This document shows positions 62,331 through 64,000 of a stretch of DNA of 64,000 bases, one piece after another. The translations under genes and the position numbers were made by a program. Within the stretch, counting starts at the first letter, position 1. Each line of letters opens with the position of its first letter. Under the pieces are notes generated by a model. That model had not been told where the DNA came from. It saw nothing but the letters and a program-made list of their open reading frames with translations, and did no database searches. The stretch is from Ziziphus jujuba (lineage: Eukaryota > Streptophyta > Magnoliopsida > Rosales > Rhamnaceae): positions 21,499,001 through 21,563,000 of the forward strand of contig NC_083386.1 of assembly GCF_031755915.1 (NCBI RefSeq). The letters run 5' to 3'.

Positions 62331-63105
62331 ATACATGCAAAACATGTAATAAATACTTTAAAAAAAAAAACCTAAATAATATTTTAAAATACATATTCTA
62401 ATAAAAATAAAATTTTTGGTACTAATAATTATTTTAAAATCTCAGTAAATTAATTTTTTTTCCATAAAAATCATGAAACAAAATTTTTTAAATATTTTAT
62501 CTTTTGATTGTTTTCTTAAAAGTTAAAAATTTTAAAATATTTAAAATATTTTTTTATATGTTATCCTTAAAATCAAATATCATTTAATAAAATGTTTCTT
62601 TTTCACTTCATATTTATTGTAAAAAATATTTTTTTTTATAATTCATGGAAAGAAATTATTAACATTTTTAAATTATTAATATCTTTAAATTATATGTGCC
62701 AATAATTAAAAAAAATTAAAAGAAAACGTTTTTAAGAGAATTTGTTTCAAAAATAATTATAAATATGAAAAATCTTTATAATAATAAAAATCTTAAAATT
62801 ATACTTTTTCATTAAAAAAAAAAACACATCTAAAAATTTAATTGAACACTAATTTTTTGAAATTTTTTAAGTGAATACAAAATAAAAAAATCCATATAAA
62901 TTTTTAAAATGTTTATATTTTTCCATGAATATGAGAAATTTTTTTGACAATAAATAAATAAAGGACATAAAAAGAAACTTTACCATGTTTAATTTTAAGA
63001 ATAAAATTTAAAAACTATAATTGATATATATTAAAATTTTTAGATTTAAAAAATTCAAAATATAAAGTACTTTCTCAATTTTTTATTTTCATGGTTTTCT
63101 ACGGA
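62331..63105. other. Gene-free AT-rich interval
   Basis: Almost pure A/T with homopolymer runs. Nothing recognised. Confidence 0.45.
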
Positions 63106-63132
63106 AAATATATATATATATATATATATATA

Positions 63133-63293
63133 GAAAAATTCTATGATGTGGATCACATCAAAGTTGATATTTTTTCTAAAAAAAATATCAACTTTGCTGT
63201 ATATGTGTACACAGTAAAAATCGATATTTTTTTTTCAAAAAATGTCAACTTTGGTGTGATCCGCATGCGAACCGATCCGTACCGTAAAACTAC
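63133..63293. mobile_element. Foldback-related element D inside (TA)n
   Basis: 161 bp between (TA)n at 63106-63132 and 63294-63309. Begins AAAATTCTATGATGTGGAT. The halves pair: GGATCACATCAAAGTTGATA against the inverse of the segment ending GGTGTGATCC. An internal hairpin AAGTTGATA..TATCAACTT is also present. Confidence 0.7.
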
Positions 63294-63309
63294 TATATAT
63301 ATATATATA

Positions 63310-64000
63310 ATATGAAACTCATAGTAACCCAATTTGTTAAAAAATATGTTTGGGTTGCTTATGGAATCCTAGAATTTAAGGACATTTAGATGTTTGGTAA
63401 AATTAAAATTTGTCCTATTTATTTTATAAATTTTGAAAGTTACACAGTTATTTTTAAAATCATGTTAGAGGATACTTCTAAATTCTAATTCTTTAATAAT
63501 CAGGATATAAGTTTAAAATTTTCAAAATACCCTTAATTAATCATTAAAATTCCACCAATATTTATCCTCTATCCTAAACACACATATTCAAACAAAAGCT
63601 CTAATATAAATAAGAATAATACTTGAGGCATAATCTAGTCTACCAACATATTTATCAAAAGTATATTTGTTTATATTTAGTAACATTTATCTTTTCAAGA
63701 TTTACTTATTTATTTATAAGTTATATTAATATGCTAACCAATTAAATATTAACACGTATACTCTTTATAGATTTTATTAGTAAACTAAATGGTGCTTGCA
63801 AGTATTACTCTATAAATAACGTTAATTTTATATATAAATATTTTGTTATTTTTTAGATAATTTTTTTTTATTATTTCCATAAAAAATATTTTATTATTTC
63901 ATACGTAAACAAATTAGTTTTTTTTTAAAAATAATTATAAATTAAAAATACTTATGATTTTTTATATACATTATTAACAATATACTGTTCAATCTTAGTA
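63310..64000. other. Gene-free AT-rich interval
   Basis: No gene or RNA recognised to the window end; wording such as TATGTTTGGGTT..TTTGGTAAAATT resembles the AT-rich dispersed repeat near 35 kb. Confidence 0.4.

Noticed and set aside
1..64000. CRISPR arrays, bacterial operons, rRNA genes
   Set aside because: Looked for repeat-spacer patterns and rRNA cores; none seen. The tandem repeats present are plant transposon and satellite types.

Overview
The window is nuclear DNA of a flowering plant, very probably a eudicot. It has intron-rich genes with GT-AG splice sites, a chloroplast-targeted ferritin, a plant-specific LOB-domain transcription factor and an MCA-type calcium channel. It also carries plant retrotransposons, and AT-rich intergenic DNA full of small foldback transposons and (TA)n microsatellites. 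I cannot name the species from sequence alone.

Layout. 1-4700: a GC-richer, non-coding LTR retrotransposon in tandem (internal region, LTR, internal region, LTR). It is nearly identical between copies and sits inside a dead L1-type LINE (4701-about 6325). 6645-8960: degenerate exon-like fragments next to a CACTA-type terminus. 8965-10860: relic copy of an ancient tandem duplication, keeping a good tRNA-Lys(CTT) gene but only exon 6 of eIF2alpha. 12198-15104 (minus): the partner copy, with a complete seven-exon eIF2alpha gene and a decayed tRNA-Lys. 16550-19253 (plus): MCA/PLAC8 mechanosensitive calcium channel gene. 20284-24740 (minus): eleven-exon multiple inositol polyphosphate phosphatase with an ER signal (KDEL). 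25824-26232: RPS4 processed pseudogene. 26704-28075: long-TIR element, followed by two small foldback elements. 30331-32753 (minus): eight-exon ferritin with an iron-response (IDRS-like) promoter element. 33.2-45 kb: gene-free, very AT-rich, with foldback elements, a minisatellite and one larger repeat. 45.0-50.5 and 50.83-54.75 kb: two diverged tandem copies of one segment, each with a broken PDX1-like fragment. 60432-61286 (plus): LBD12-like LOB-domain gene. The rest is gene-free.

The five intact protein genes do not form a pathway. They cover translation control (eIF2alpha), calcium entry (MCA), inositol phosphate turnover (MINPP), iron storage (ferritin) and organ-boundary or meristem transcription (LBD). 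Each has its own promoter region.

The most interesting structures are mobile or duplicated DNA. A family of 160-220 bp foldback elements shares a terminal motif and always sits inside (TA)n; for one of them the second tandem segment gives an empty site. The eIF2alpha/tRNA-Lys duplication has decayed reciprocally. The LTR element is tandemly arrayed and almost unmutated. All exon models were built by eye from splice signals, reading-frame continuity and family knowledge; no database search was run.
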